DNA of 64,000 bases from JAFCUW01 sp049897565 (GCF_049897565.1 NZ_JAFCWM010000020.1:29249-93248), one strand, 5' to 3'. Positions 18,159-27,179 are shown, counted from the first letter of the stretch. Numbers and translations: made by a program. Notes: generated by a model from the letters alone, not told the origin.

Positions 18159-18404
18159 CCTGATTATGTTCACTCGTCAGAACTAAGGCGACCCTGCTGA
18201 CCTGAAAACAGCCTTGTCCGGAACTCATCACGCGTTTAAATTTGCGAAGTACGCCCGGCGCTATCTCGCCGAGGTCCAATACCGCTTCAATCGCCGCGCT
18301 GATATGGCCGCCATGGTCCCGCGACTGGCAGTCGCCATGGCACAGACGAGACCGTGTCCAAAATGGATGGTGCTGGGAAAGGCTGAGGCAAGAACATAAT
18401 CAGG
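18159..18404 (+). mobile_element. 246-bp internally deleted IS1595-family element (MITE-like)
   Basis: Bounded by perfect 13-bp terminal inverted repeats CCTGATTATGTTC/GAACATAATCAGG and flanked by the direct repeat TACCGCCA. Inside, a frame from about 18214 to 18399 encodes HHAFKFAKYARRYLAEVQYR followed by FNRR, the typical C-terminal end of an ISXO2-like DDE transposase of the IS1595 family. The catalytic core and N-terminus are gone. Eight-base target duplications fit IS1595. It cannot move by itself but could be moved by a full-length relative elsewhere in the genome. Confidence 0.88.
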
Positions 18405-18412
18405 TACCGCCA
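18405..18412. repeat. right 8-bp target-site duplication
   Basis: TACCGCCA, the second copy of the duplication created by insertion of the element at 18159-18404. Confidence 0.9.
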
Positions 18413-18571
18413 AGCGTGAACTCTCCCCAGGGAGCACCGAATACCAAGGCAACCTGAAAAACCACAACAGCTAAAGTGAGAAAAGCGAAAATCACTGCTG
18501 CCAGATTGCTCACCATTTTCATTTCCATAGTTTTAAGCGCTAGGGCAGCAGCGAGAATAGCATGGTGTAAT

Positions 18572-18842
18572 GACATGTAGACCGATTTTCTCCGCGCCGG
18601 ACTCAAGGAGCCCGCATCACGTTGCTGCCAGCCGACGGCATCTGTATTGATGCGTCAAAGTCGAAGCAATCTCCTCTATACTGAAAGCGGACTTTGCCGA
18701 ATGGCTGACGGGTGAAGTCGAGGTCGCCGCGATACCTGTATCGGCGTTCATCAGCCAGGGGACGGAACCGGGCATCGCGGTTCTGCTTTGCAAAAAAGAC
18801 GAAACGTTGCGGCTCGCGCTGGACCGGCTTGCCAAGCTATGT
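18572..18842 (+). pseudogene. diverged 3' remnant of the aminotransferase gene
   Basis: About 270 bases resemble the last quarter of the aminotransferase gene at 16206-17363. Best preserved are TTTGCCGAATGGCTGACG and AAAAAAGACGA, up to GCGGCTCGCGCTGGA. It has several small indels, including loss of TG and of G near 18780-18795, so it has no continuous frame. It ends flush with the ATG of the HD-domain gene: the old stop position reads TGT, which would fuse the remnant's last codons to that gene. This is probably left by an old duplication or replacement around the two membrane genes. Confidence 0.82.
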
Positions 18843-19772
18843 ATGACGACAGCAAACCCTCCCATCGCACCGGTCTCGGTGCTGCGCACGCTGAACCTGG
18901 TCACCGCACAGCTGGACCGGGTATTGTCGGGGCTGTCCGCCTACAGCGACGCCGACCGGGCGCTGCGTCAGCTGGCGCATGAACTGGCGGCGGCCTGTGC
19001 GCTGTCCGCTGACGTTGCCGTCGCTTCCGTTCTCCTCAATCAGATTGCCGGGCGTTACGCCGTGCGGCATTGCGTCGACACGGCGGTGATTGCCTGCGTG
19101 GTGGCCCAGGCGATGGGCAGGCCGCCTGAGGAAGTGCTGGTCATCGCGGCGGCATCGCTGACGATGAATGTCGGCATGATGCGGCAGATTGAAACCTTTC
19201 AGAACCGGTCGTCCGCGCTGACGCCGGACGAGCGGGAAATCGTGCGGCGACATCCGAGCCAGAGCGTGGCGCTGCTGCGAGAGGCCGGCGTAACGGACGA
19301 AGACTGGCTGGTGTGCGTGATGCATCATCATGAAAACGACGCCAGGAGTGGGTGCCCGGAGGGGCGACCTGAAAATGCAATTTCCGCCAACGCCAGGTTG
19401 ATCGGACTGGCGGATCGCTACTGCGCGTGCGTTTCAGCCCGCAACTATCGGAGATCGATGCTGCCGCCGGTTACGCTTGACATTCTTCGACGCGATGCCG
19501 GGCACGATCCGGAGTTGACGCGACATTTCCTTGAGCAGATCGGGCGGTATCCGCCGGGGACACTGGTGAAGCTGGCAAATGGCGATACAGGAGTAGTGAC
19601 CGGAAGGGATGCGTTATTTGTACACACGCTACGCGATGCAGCAGGGGCGCCACTGTCAATCGTGCGCTACGCTGAGGGGCGCATGCATGAAATTTGCGTA
19701 GCCCTTCACGAAGACGAAGCGCGCTTAAGATTCAGCATGAAAACGGTTTGGGGTCAATTGGCCGCGTTATAA
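18843..19772 (+). CDS. degenerate HD-GYP-like protein
   Basis: 309-residue cytosolic protein with an HD-GYP-like core. The expected HD-x-GK block is replaced by SLTMNVG (about 105-111), so the main metal ligands are missing. HHHEN at 161-165 corresponds to HHE, SGCPEG replaces GxGYP, and LADRYCA at 189-195 corresponds to the D-YDA block. HD-GYP enzymes hydrolyse cyclic di-GMP; this copy is probably inactive and may bind or scaffold. The C-terminal 100 residues (YPPGTLVKLANGDTGVVTGR) form a small beta domain common after HD-GYP. ATG 18843 has no clear ribosome site. Confidence 0.8.
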   Translation: MTTANPPIAPVSVLRTLNLVTAQLDRVLSGLSAYSDADRALRQLAHELAAACALSADVAVASVLLNQIAGRYAVRHCVDTAVIACVVAQAMGRPPEEVLVIAAASLTMNVGMMRQIETFQNRSSALTPDEREIVRRHPSQSVALLREAGVTDEDWLVCVMHHHENDARSGCPEGRPENAISANARLIGLADRYCACVSARNYRRSMLPPVTLDILRRDAGHDPELTRHFLEQIGRYPPGTLVKLANGDTGVVTGRDALFVHTLRDAAGAPLSIVRYAEGRMHEICVALHEDEARLRFSMKTVWGQLAAL

Positions 19773-19784
19773 CAGCAGTAAATG

Positions 19785-19808
19785 CCCCGCAAGGCAACGC
19801 TTGCGGGG
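19785..19808. terminator. hairpin between the HD gene and asparaginase
   Basis: Perfect 9-bp stem CCCCGCAAG/CTTGCGGGG with a six-base loop between two convergent stop codons. A clear T-run is lacking. Confidence 0.6.
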
Positions 19809-19820
19809 TGTTCCGTCGGC

Positions 19821-20867
19821 TTACTTGTTGAAAGCAGCTTGCAAGTCGGCCTGGCTCGTGACGCCGCTCTGCAGTAGCAGCATCAGCAGAATGCGTGCCT
19901 TGGCCGGTTTCAAATCATCGGCCATGACAGCGCCAGCGTCGAACGTCGTCTTGCCTCCCCCGACAAAGCCGTAACTTGGCAGCACCCGTCCATTGTGGAC
20001 TCGGGTGGATACGACCACGGGCACTTTCTTCGACAGCGCATACCTGACGGCTTCATACATCGGCTCGTTCATGTTACCCATACCCAAGGCCTGCACGACG
20101 ATTCCTTTGGCGCCGCGGTCGACGGCACTGCGCAGGGCCATGCCATCAGCGCCGCCGTACATCGCGACGATTTCGACCGTCGGCATTTTGTCGGCGCTGA
20201 TCGCAATATGCTGCCGCCGCATCGGCGCGCTGGCATACGTTACGCGATCCGGGTACACCTCGCCAATGAAGCCGAAGTCGCCTGAATTGAACGTCTCCAC
20301 GTTGCCGGTATGGGTCTTCGTCACGTAGCGCGCAGCATTGATCTGGTTGTTCATCGCCAGCATGACGCCCTTGTCCTTCGACTGCGCGTCGACAGCGATA
20401 CGGGCTGCATTGAGCAGGTTGCGCGGGCCGTCAAAGTCCGCCGACGAGGCGTTTCGCTGTGCGCCAATCAGGACGATGGGCTTGCTCGAGTTGACGGTCA
20501 GATCCAGCCAGTAGGCGGTTTCTTCCAGCGTGTCGGTACCGTGCGAGACGATCACGCCAGATACTTCGGGACGCGCCAGCGCCGTTTGTACTGCCTTCGT
20601 CAGCTGGATCCAGCGCGGCGGATCCATGTAGTCAGACGGCACGTTCGACAGGTTGTTGACCTCGATGGTGGCGTACTTGCCTATATCAGGAACGGTGGCC
20701 AGTAAATCGTCGCCAGAAATTGCAGGAACCGGTGCTTTCTTCACAGGATCGATTTTCATGGCGATGGTGCCGCCGGTGGCGATAAACTCAATTACCGGCT
20801 TGTTTTGCGCGAATGCCGTGGAAGCAGCCGTTAAGGCGACGCCCAATATCGTAGCTTTCAATTTCAT
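19821..20867 (-). CDS. ansB: periplasmic L-asparaginase type II
   Basis: Hydrolyses asparagine (often also glutamine) to the acid and ammonia in the periplasm. 348 residues with signal peptide MKLKATILGVALTAASTAFA. First catalytic motif IEFIATGGTIAMK (nucleophile Thr in ATGGTIA); second motif VIVSHGTDTLEETAYWLDLT with the Thr-Asp pair. The block FDGPRNLLNAARIA and the C-terminal QALGMGNMNEPMYEA with VVVSTRV fit type II enzymes. ATG 20867 is preferred over an upstream in-frame start because AGGAGA precedes it. Confidence 0.94.
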   Translation of the reverse strand: MKLKATILGVALTAASTAFAQNKPVIEFIATGGTIAMKIDPVKKAPVPAISGDDLLATVPDIGKYATIEVNNLSNVPSDYMDPPRWIQLTKAVQTALARPEVSGVIVSHGTDTLEETAYWLDLTVNSSKPIVLIGAQRNASSADFDGPRNLLNAARIAVDAQSKDKGVMLAMNNQINAARYVTKTHTGNVETFNSGDFGFIGEVYPDRVTYASAPMRRQHIAISADKMPTVEIVAMYGGADGMALRSAVDRGAKGIVVQALGMGNMNEPMYEAVRYALSKKVPVVVSTRVHNGRVLPSYGFVGGGKTTFDAGAVMADDLKPAKARILLMLLLQSGVTSQADLQAAFNK

Positions 20868-21248
20868 TTTGTCTCCTAAAGGTGCGAAGTAACGATGGTG
20901 AAACCATCTAGCCGCCACTGACAATTGCCGGGCAGCTTATTATGCCATTTGCAACGTTGCCGCACCTTCCAGGATTCATGCGTCACTATCAGCCGTGATA
21001 GGTGGGCCCCGATATCGCAGTTGATATCATATATTTCTTCTTCAACGCAGGATGAGACAGACAGAGACAGCGATCACAAAAGTCGCTCCTGCCGAGGCGG
21101 CGGTCGCGAAACGTATGTTGGTGACGGCTGACCGCCGATTGGTTGCTGCATTGGTGAAAGTCATGCCATGGACAACAGGGAAGAGGCCGGCGCACCTGAC
21201 GGCGAAAAATCATCAGCCGCGCTGCTTCGCGTGCCCGTACTGGAATGA
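20868..21248. other. intergenic region without a supported gene
   Basis: It holds the ribosome site and presumably the promoter of the asparaginase gene at its left end. Short open frames on both strands after 21052 look like chance frames. It may contain degraded upstream parts of the kinase pseudogene that follows, but none can be recognised. Confidence 0.5.
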
Positions 21249-23021
21249 CGAGTCGCAGCGCTGGAAAGGGTAGTTGCCATCGAGCGACGGCGGCCGGGCC
21301 GCAAGCGCGTCCGCGAAGCTGAGCTGCTCGGCTTGCTGCAGCCGCTACTCGATGGGCTGGCCGTGGTGCACGCCGCGGGTTTCCTGCACCGCGACATCAA
21401 GCCCGACAACATCTACGTGCGCAAGGACGACGGCAGCCTGGTGCTGCTCGATTTCGGCGCCACGCTGTACTGGATAATTTCCGGCACCAAGCCGCCGGCG
21501 GCGCTGGCCCGGACCAGCGGCGCGGCGCAGATGATGCCGGCGCAGCAAGCGGGCCAAGACAGATTCAGCGATGCGTTCCTGGCCGCGGTCGACTGGGCGC
21601 GGCAAGCGGACCCGGTGGCGCGGCCGCAGGACCTGCGGGCTTTCTCGCAGAAACTGAGTGCGTCGCACGCCGTTAGCCTGGCACTGCGCGACGCATTGAA
21701 CGACGGCGAGGCCGCGCCGCGCTTCGCCAACGAAAGTTTTCGCGCGCTGATCAATTCGCCGAAGTTGTTCGCCAGGCGCTCGCTACATTTCCTACGCGCC
21801 CTGCTCCACCTCTCCTCGTGGCCGATGGTGGTCAAGATGGCGGCGGCGATGGTGCTGGCGGCGTTGCTGCCGATGCTCATTACCGCCTACTACAACCTGA
21901 ACGGCTCGGTCCGAGCGGTGTCGGCCGGCGAGATGCGCAACCTGACGCGCATGGCCGAAAGCACCGCGGGGCGCCTGTCCCAGCTCATCATCGATTACGA
22001 GAATCTGGCGAAGCTTCTCGCCACCGAAGAGGACTTGATCGATTACCTGAAACAGCCCGACGCCGCGCGCAAAAAGGACGCCGACGCCAAGCCTGGCGTG
22101 CTGGTCAAGACAAATCCAAACCTTCATTTGATTTCGCTGGTCGATTCCAAGGGCATTGCGCTCATCGCGAGCGAAGCGGCGCTGGTGGGCAGGGATTTCA
22201 GTTCGCGCGAATACTTCAGGCAGCCGATGCGCGGACGCGCCTGGCAGACCAGTATTATCAGGGGCGTCATTCCCGGCGGGCGCGGGATGTATTACGCCCA
22301 TCCGGTAGTCGACGAGGGCGGGGTCGTCATTGGCGTGCTGGTAATGCGCATCGAGGCTGCAACGTTCGACGGCATCGTGCATGCGGCCACGCGCGGTACC
22401 GACCGGGTGCCGCTGATGATCGATGGCGACGGCTTGCTGATTCATTACCGCGATGCGGCCAAGATCAATCACAGCCTCGATACACTTAGCGAAAGCGCGC
22501 AGCAGCGCATCGCCGCCGATCAGCGCTTTGGCCAGCCGCGCATCGAGAGCCTGGGCATGCCGGTGCTGGCGCGCACGCTCATCAAAGCCAGACAGCCGGG
22601 CAGCCTGAGTTACTTGGCGACGCTGTCAGGGACGGAGGAGCACACTGGCTATGCGCCGGTACCGGGGCAGGATTGGGTGGTGGCGCTGACCGAATCGCGC
22701 GACGTATTCGAGTCGCCATTGCAGCAGCTGTTTTCGAATGTCCTGCAAAGCGTGGTGATGGTCGGCGTGCTGTTCATGGTGTTTGCGGTGCTGTTTGCAC
22801 GCAGTATTGTGCGGCTAATCGCGCGGCTGACGCAGGCAGCCACCGCACTCAAGGACGGCGAATACGACCGGGCGACGATCGCCGTCACGTCGAACGATGA
22901 AATTGGCCGCCTGTCGCGCACCTTCAATGTGATGATTGACGTGCTGCGCCAGCGCGAGCGCGAAAAAGGGCGCGGCACACGGCCTGGCGACAAGGACGAC
23001 GTCGGCGACGATCAGACCTAA
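21249..23021 (+). pseudogene. Ser/Thr kinase-Cache-HAMP sensor, N-lobe and activation loop deleted
   Basis: The frame opens in the kinase C-lobe (REAELLGLLQPLLDGLAVVH, catalytic loop HRDIKPDN, LVLLDFGA) but has no glycine loop or catalytic Lys. Directly after LDFGA it jumps to TLYWIISGTKPPAAL, dropping roughly 45 residues of activation loop and substrate region. The rest is intact: a membrane helix (VVKMAAAMVLAALLPMLITA), a double-Cache-like extracellular sensor (about 240 residues, GRDFSSREYFRQPMRG), a second helix and a HAMP domain (SIVRLIARLTQAATALKDGE). The only start is a weak TTG at 21333. Kinase activity is not possible; expression as a sensor stub cannot be excluded. Confidence 0.8.
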
Positions 23022-23037
23022 AAGCGCTTCGATCAGA

Positions 23038-24162
23038 TCAGTGGGAAAGCTGCTGCACCTTGCGGTCGACAAACCCCTGCAGGTCCGGCGTCAGGTTGGC
23101 CGACGCGCGCGCTTTCTGGAACGCGTCGAAGGCTTCCTTGTTGCGTTTATCCGCCTGCAGCGATATGCCCAGCCCCATCAGCCAGACGCCGTTATTCGGC
23201 ATCGTTTGCAGCGCCGCCTGGAATTGCTCGGCCGCCTCGCGGTGACGGGCCTGGCGCTGCAGCGCGCTGGCCAGGAAGGCATGATATTCGGCGTTGCCGG
23301 TAGCGTAAGGCAAGGTGCGCTGCAAGGTCTCGATGCCGGTCCAGCCGCGCTCGATCTGCAGCCGCGCCAGCAACATGGCCAGCGTCGGCTGGCGCGGATC
23401 GGCACCCAGACCCTGCTGCAACTGGCGCGCCGCTTCATCGGGCCGGCCCGCTTCGATCAGCAGGCTGACCAGGGTCTGGCGCGCCGCCTCGTGACGCGGA
23501 TCCGTGCGCAGCACCTGTTCGAGCGAGGCGATGGCATCGCCGGCGCGCCCGTCCTGCAGGGTGACCAGCGCGCGGCGGTATTCCGCCTCGGCACGTTGCG
23601 GGACGCCCATGCCGTGGCGAACCGCCGCGCCCGCTTGCTCGGCTTTTTCCGGCGCCTCTCGCTGCTCGGCCGCCAGGCGGCGTTTTTCTGTGCGCTGTTC
23701 TTCGGCAAGCAATTTTTGTTCACGCAGTTTTTCCTCGCGCAGTTGCTTGCGGGTCGGGCGCGGCGCGGCCTCGACCACCTCGACCGGCTGCGCAAGCGCA
23801 CGCGGCGCCGCTTCCCTGGACGCCGGCAAGGACTCCGGCGCCGGCTCGCTGGCAACCGCTGCGGCCGGCTCGCTGACGACAGCGACAGGCGCCGGCTTGA
23901 TCATCGGCGGCAGCAGCACCGTGCGTACCGCCGGGACCGGCGGCACGACAACGGCCGTGACCGGCGCGGGCCGCTGCAGCATGCGCCAGCCGACGTAGCC
24001 GGCGCCGGCCAACGCGACAGCCACTGCCGCCGCGCCTGCCAGCAGCCACGGCGTGCGGCGCCGCTCGGCGACTACGGGCCGCACGTGTATTGGCGAGCCG
24101 GCCGTGGTCGGCACGCCGCCACGCGCGTCCAGGTCTTGCAGCATCTTGTTGATCAGGCTCAT
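23038..24162 (-). CDS. mshN: MSHA biogenesis protein MshN
   Basis: Inner-membrane protein of 374 residues with a cytosolic N-terminus (MSLINKMLQDLDAR), one helix (PWLLAGAAAVAVALAGAGYV), a long Pro/Ala-rich and Glu/Arg-rich linker with coiled-coil character, and C-terminal TPR repeats (EAEYRRALVTLQDGRAGDAI, AEYHAFLASALQRQARHREA). This architecture is typical of MshN, a periplasmic assembly factor of the mannose-sensitive haemagglutinin pilus. ATG 24162 overlaps the mshM stop by four bases (ATGA). Last gene of the mshIJKLMN block. Confidence 0.9.
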   Translation of the reverse strand: MSLINKMLQDLDARGGVPTTAGSPIHVRPVVAERRRTPWLLAGAAAVAVALAGAGYVGWRMLQRPAPVTAVVVPPVPAVRTVLLPPMIKPAPVAVVSEPAAAVASEPAPESLPASREAAPRALAQPVEVVEAAPRPTRKQLREEKLREQKLLAEEQRTEKRRLAAEQREAPEKAEQAGAAVRHGMGVPQRAEAEYRRALVTLQDGRAGDAIASLEQVLRTDPRHEAARQTLVSLLIEAGRPDEAARQLQQGLGADPRQPTLAMLLARLQIERGWTGIETLQRTLPYATGNAEYHAFLASALQRQARHREAAEQFQAALQTMPNNGVWLMGLGISLQADKRNKEAFDAFQKARASANLTPDLQGFVDRKVQQLSH

Positions 24163-25046
24163 CGGATCAAGGCCCAGCCGAGGCTGGCCACGGCGGCCAC
24201 TGCCGACGCGCTGGCCATCCATGGCCACAGGCGCCGCCTCGGCGGCAAGGTGTCGCGCGCGGCAATGGCGATGTGTTTGCGTTCCACTTCGTGCCGGCCC
24301 TGCCCGTAAGCAAGCATCAACGACTTGTGGGCGATGATGTTGATCAGGCGCGGTACGCCACCGCTGGCGGCGAACAGCTTGGCAATGGCGCCCTTGGTAA
24401 ACATGCGCGAACCGGTGAAGCCGGCGATGCGCAGGCGGTGCGCCAGGTAGTACTCGAGGTCGTCGCGGCGCAGCGGCCCAAGATGATAGTGAAACGAAAT
24501 GCGCTGCGCCAGCTGGCGGATCGAATCGAGCGCCAGCTTACGGTTCAGCTCGGGCTGGCCGAACAACACAATTTGCAGCAGCTTGCGCTTTTGCGTTTCC
24601 AGATTGGTGAGCAGGCGCAGCGCTTCCAGGCTTTCCACCGGGATCGCCTGCGCCTCGTCGAGGCACAGCAGCACGCGCTTGCCCTGCGCGGCGAAGCCGA
24701 TCAGCTTGTGGGTAATCGATTTGAGCAGTTGATGCTGGTCGACATCCTTGTCGAGCTTGAGTTCGAGTTCGTCGGCGAGCGCCAGCATCAAGGTGCGCGG
24801 CTCGAGGTAGGGATTCGGGATGTAAGCGGTGACGAAATCGTCGCCGAGGGTGGCGATGAACTTGCGGCACAGCAGCGTCTTGCCGGTGCCCACTTCGCCG
24901 ATGATCTTGATGAACCCTTCGCCACCGCGCGCGGCCACCAGCAAGGTGTTGAGCGCTTCCTGCGAATGGGCGCTGGTAAAGAAGAAGCTGGTGTCGGGCG
25001 TGATGCTGAACGGCATCTCGCGCAGGCCGAAGTGTGCGGTGTACAT
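24159..25046 (-). CDS. mshM: MSHA biogenesis ATPase MshM (ExeA-like)
   Basis: AAA ATPase of 295 residues related to ExeA/GspA, likely helping to place the MshL secretin. N-terminal MYTAHFGLREMPFSITPD is typical of the family; Walker A is GEVGTGKT, Walker B VLLCLDEAQAIP, with sensor-type LRLLTNLET and GQPELNRKL. A C-terminal hydrophobic segment (WPWMASASAVAAVASLGWAL) may anchor it, though MshM is otherwise cytosolic. It begins one base after the mshL stop. Confidence 0.92.
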   Translation of the reverse strand: MYTAHFGLREMPFSITPDTSFFFTSAHSQEALNTLLVAARGGEGFIKIIGEVGTGKTLLCRKFIATLGDDFVTAYIPNPYLEPRTLMLALADELELKLDKDVDQHQLLKSITHKLIGFAAQGKRVLLCLDEAQAIPVESLEALRLLTNLETQKRKLLQIVLFGQPELNRKLALDSIRQLAQRISFHYHLGPLRRDDLEYYLAHRLRIAGFTGSRMFTKGAIAKLFAASGGVPRLINIIAHKSLMLAYGQGRHEVERKHIAIAARDTLPPRRRLWPWMASASAVAAVASLGWALIR

Positions 25047-25047
25047 G

Positions 25048-26826
25048 TTACTTGCGTCCCCGCGCGGAAGGATCGAGTTGCTCGATGCGGCGGCCGGCGT
25101 CGAGCAGGTCCGCGTTCCAGCTGCTGGCGCCTTCGACGATGGTCGGCTTGATCAGCACCACCAGTTCGCGCTTCTGGTTGACGTTGCTGCGGTTGCCGAA
25201 CAGCGCGCCGACCAGCGGCAGGTTGCCGGCGCCGGGAATCTGGCCGCGGTCGGACGTCGACGACTGGCGCATCAGGCCGCCGATGGCGACGACCTTGCCG
25301 TTCTGGCCGCGCACCATGCTGTCGATCTCCGACGTCGATGACGCCGCCAGCGGCAGGTTGAAGTTGCCGACGCTGCCGAGGTTGATCGACTTGGTGACGG
25401 TGGTGACCTGGCTGACCGACGGGTGCACGTGCAGCAATATGTTGCCGCGGTCGTCGATTTGCGGCGTCACGTCCAGCACCACGCCGGAAAAGAACGGCGT
25501 CAGGGTCACGTTCGGCGACGTCGTGTTGCCGGCCGCGCTGGTGTTGGTGACGGTGCTCACGCCGGTGACGAAGAACTCATCGGTGCCGATCTTCAGCACG
25601 GCCTTTTCATTGTTCATCGCCGCCACGCGCGGGCTCGACAGAACGTGCACGGTGCCCTGCGACTCGAGGAAGGAAATCAGCGCGGCGAAATTGCTGGTCT
25701 GGAATGCCAGGCCGAACAGCGAGTTGGCCGCGTCCGCCGCATTCGACAGCGAGAAGCCGGTCGCCGAGGCAAGACCGCTGCCGTTCTGGATCAGCGGCGC
25801 CTGGCCTGGCGGCAGCTGCACCGGCAGCCGCGCCAGCGCCGTGCCTGGCGACAGCAGGCCGGCCGACGCGCGTGAATTGCCGTTGGCGCCAAAAGCGGCC
25901 CAGTTGATGCCGCTCTGGAAGCTGTCGTTCAGTTCGACTTCGAGGATCTTCGCTTCGAGGATCACCTGGCGGTCGACCGACAGCTGGGTCGCCTTCAGGT
26001 ACAGGTCGACGCTGCGCAGTTCGTCAGGCATCGCGCGCACCACCAGCACGCCCGATTGCGGGCTGACCACCACGCTGCGCCCGCCGTCCTTGCCGCCGGA
26101 GCGGACGATGGCGTCGAGCGCGGCCTTCAGGTCGCCCCAGAAATCGCTCGCCGTCGTCGTGCTGACGTTGGTGCTGTCGTTCTGGGTGACGCGGTTGGCG
26201 CCGCCCTGGTCGCCGCCCTGGTTGTTCTGGCCGTTCTGGTTATTCTGCCCGCCCTGATTCGAGCCGCCCGCGTTCGCCACCGACGTCGACGACACCCGCA
26301 GGTTCGACGAGCCCTTGCGGCTGCCGACCAGGTAATTGACGTGAAACATGCGCGTCTGCATCGTCAGCGGGCGGATCGAGATGCGGGTGCCGTCGATGCG
26401 GTAGTCGTAGCCGTACATCTCGCGGATCGCGTCGAGCGTCTCGATCAGCGTGACATCTTTCAGGTTGGCGCTGATGATGCCCGACACTTCAGGGTGCACC
26501 AGCATGTTGTAACGCGTGCCGGCAACGATCGAGTGGAAGAACTTGGGCGCCGGCACGTTGTTGAAGGCGACGTTGAACCGCTCGTCGAGCGCCTGGCGCG
26601 CCTTCGGCAGCTGGCCGGCCAGCGCCGCCACCGGCGGCATCAGCGCGTCGGCAACGGCCGCATCGGTGACGGGCGCCTGGCGCGCGGCCGCGGCGATCTG
26701 CGCATTGATGGCGTCGTAGGTGTCGCGCTTGGGCGTGGCGCTGCCGCAACCGGCCAGGCTGGCCGCCAGCGAGATCGCGGCCGCTGTCATCAGGTAAGTA
26801 TGCATGCTGGAGCTGGACTTTCTCAT
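25048..26826 (-). CDS. mshL: MSHA pilus secretin MshL
   Basis: Outer-membrane secretin through which the pilus leaves the cell. 592 residues with a lipoprotein signal ending LAASLAGC, an N-terminal secretin/TonB short domain (FHSIVAGTRYNMLVHPEVSG) and N-type ring domains, a Gly/Asn/Gln-rich insertion near residues 195-215 (GGSNQGGQNNQNGQNNQGGD), and the C-terminal secretin domain with VLSSPRVAAMNNEKAVLKIG and KVVAIGGLMRQ. ATG 26826 overlaps mshK by four bases. The repetitive insertion is a likely site of length variation. Confidence 0.95.
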   Translation of the reverse strand: MRKSSSSMHTYLMTAAAISLAASLAGCGSATPKRDTYDAINAQIAAAARQAPVTDAAVADALMPPVAALAGQLPKARQALDERFNVAFNNVPAPKFFHSIVAGTRYNMLVHPEVSGIISANLKDVTLIETLDAIREMYGYDYRIDGTRISIRPLTMQTRMFHVNYLVGSRKGSSNLRVSSTSVANAGGSNQGGQNNQNGQNNQGGDQGGANRVTQNDSTNVSTTTASDFWGDLKAALDAIVRSGGKDGGRSVVVSPQSGVLVVRAMPDELRSVDLYLKATQLSVDRQVILEAKILEVELNDSFQSGINWAAFGANGNSRASAGLLSPGTALARLPVQLPPGQAPLIQNGSGLASATGFSLSNAADAANSLFGLAFQTSNFAALISFLESQGTVHVLSSPRVAAMNNEKAVLKIGTDEFFVTGVSTVTNTSAAGNTTSPNVTLTPFFSGVVLDVTPQIDDRGNILLHVHPSVSQVTTVTKSINLGSVGNFNLPLAASSTSEIDSMVRGQNGKVVAIGGLMRQSSTSDRGQIPGAGNLPLVGALFGNRSNVNQKRELVVLIKPTIVEGASSWNADLLDAGRRIEQLDPSARGRK

Positions 26827-27179
26827 TTGGAGCGGGGAATCGGGATGCTGGCCGGGCCGGCAAACAGCTTGAGCACCTGGCGCTGCTGGCCGCGTTGCAA
26901 TTCAACTTCGCCGTCGCTGATGCGCACCAGCACGGCGCCGCGGAAGGCGCCACCGAGGCGCACTGCCTCGCCGTCGATCACCGCGACCTGGCGCCCGCCC
27001 GGCTCGCGCGCGACCAGCACCGACTGCAGCACGGGCGCGGAAGGCGCGTCGGCAACAGCGGCGGCGCCAGGTTGCGGCTTGATCATCGATGCCGGCGGAC
27101 GGGTCGGGTCCTGCAGCGCCTGCGCCGAAGCGCCGGCGCCGGCATGGAGCAGCACCGAAAACCAGACGGCGCGTTTCAT
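26823..27179 (-). CDS. mshK: MSHA biogenesis protein MshK
   Basis: 118-residue periplasmic protein with signal segment (AVWFSVLLHAGAGASAQA) followed by LQDPTRPPASM, the conserved DPTRPP motif of MshK and PilP-like proteins, and a small beta domain (VLQSVLVAREPGGRQVAVIDG, GEAVRLGG). It is thought to link the inner-membrane subcomplex with the secretin, as PilP does. ATG 27179 forms an ATGA overlap with the mshJ stop; an upstream in-frame ATG at 27191 is less likely. Confidence 0.88.
   Translation of the reverse strand: MKRAVWFSVLLHAGAGASAQALQDPTRPPASMIKPQPGAAAVADAPSAPVLQSVLVAREPGGRQVAVIDGEAVRLGGAFRGAVLVRISDGEVELQRGQQRQVLKLFAGPASIPIPRSK

Larger units (their letters stand above)
17879..18528 (-). 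pseudogene. four-helix membrane protein gene split by an insertion
   Basis: Two fragments on the minus strand belong to one gene. The N-terminal part (18528 down to 18405) encodes MEMKMVSNLAAVIFAFLTLA and continues to VFGAPWGEFTLGG. The C-terminal part (18158 down to 17879) continues KYPGKLPRPIRIVSIFSAIL and ends in SRPERSLWSPVVILMLLSSL. Deleting the 246-bp element at 18159-18404 and one 8-bp target copy joins them in frame (GGC GGT AAA TAT) into a protein of about 130 residues with four helices. This resembles a widespread uncharacterised family with GAPWG near the first helix and NL-SPS-PER-LW-PV at the end. The start could also be an in-frame ATG at 18576 or 18606. Confidence 0.8.

Noticed and set aside
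21052..21273. 73-codon plus-strand frame before the kinase pseudogene
   Set aside because: No ribosome site or recognisable sequence, and it is not in frame with kinase parts.
26221..26290. Repeat array in mshL as CRISPR-like or microsatellite element
   Set aside because: It encodes the Gly/Asn/Gln-rich insertion of the secretin; repeat units are codon-level and irregular.
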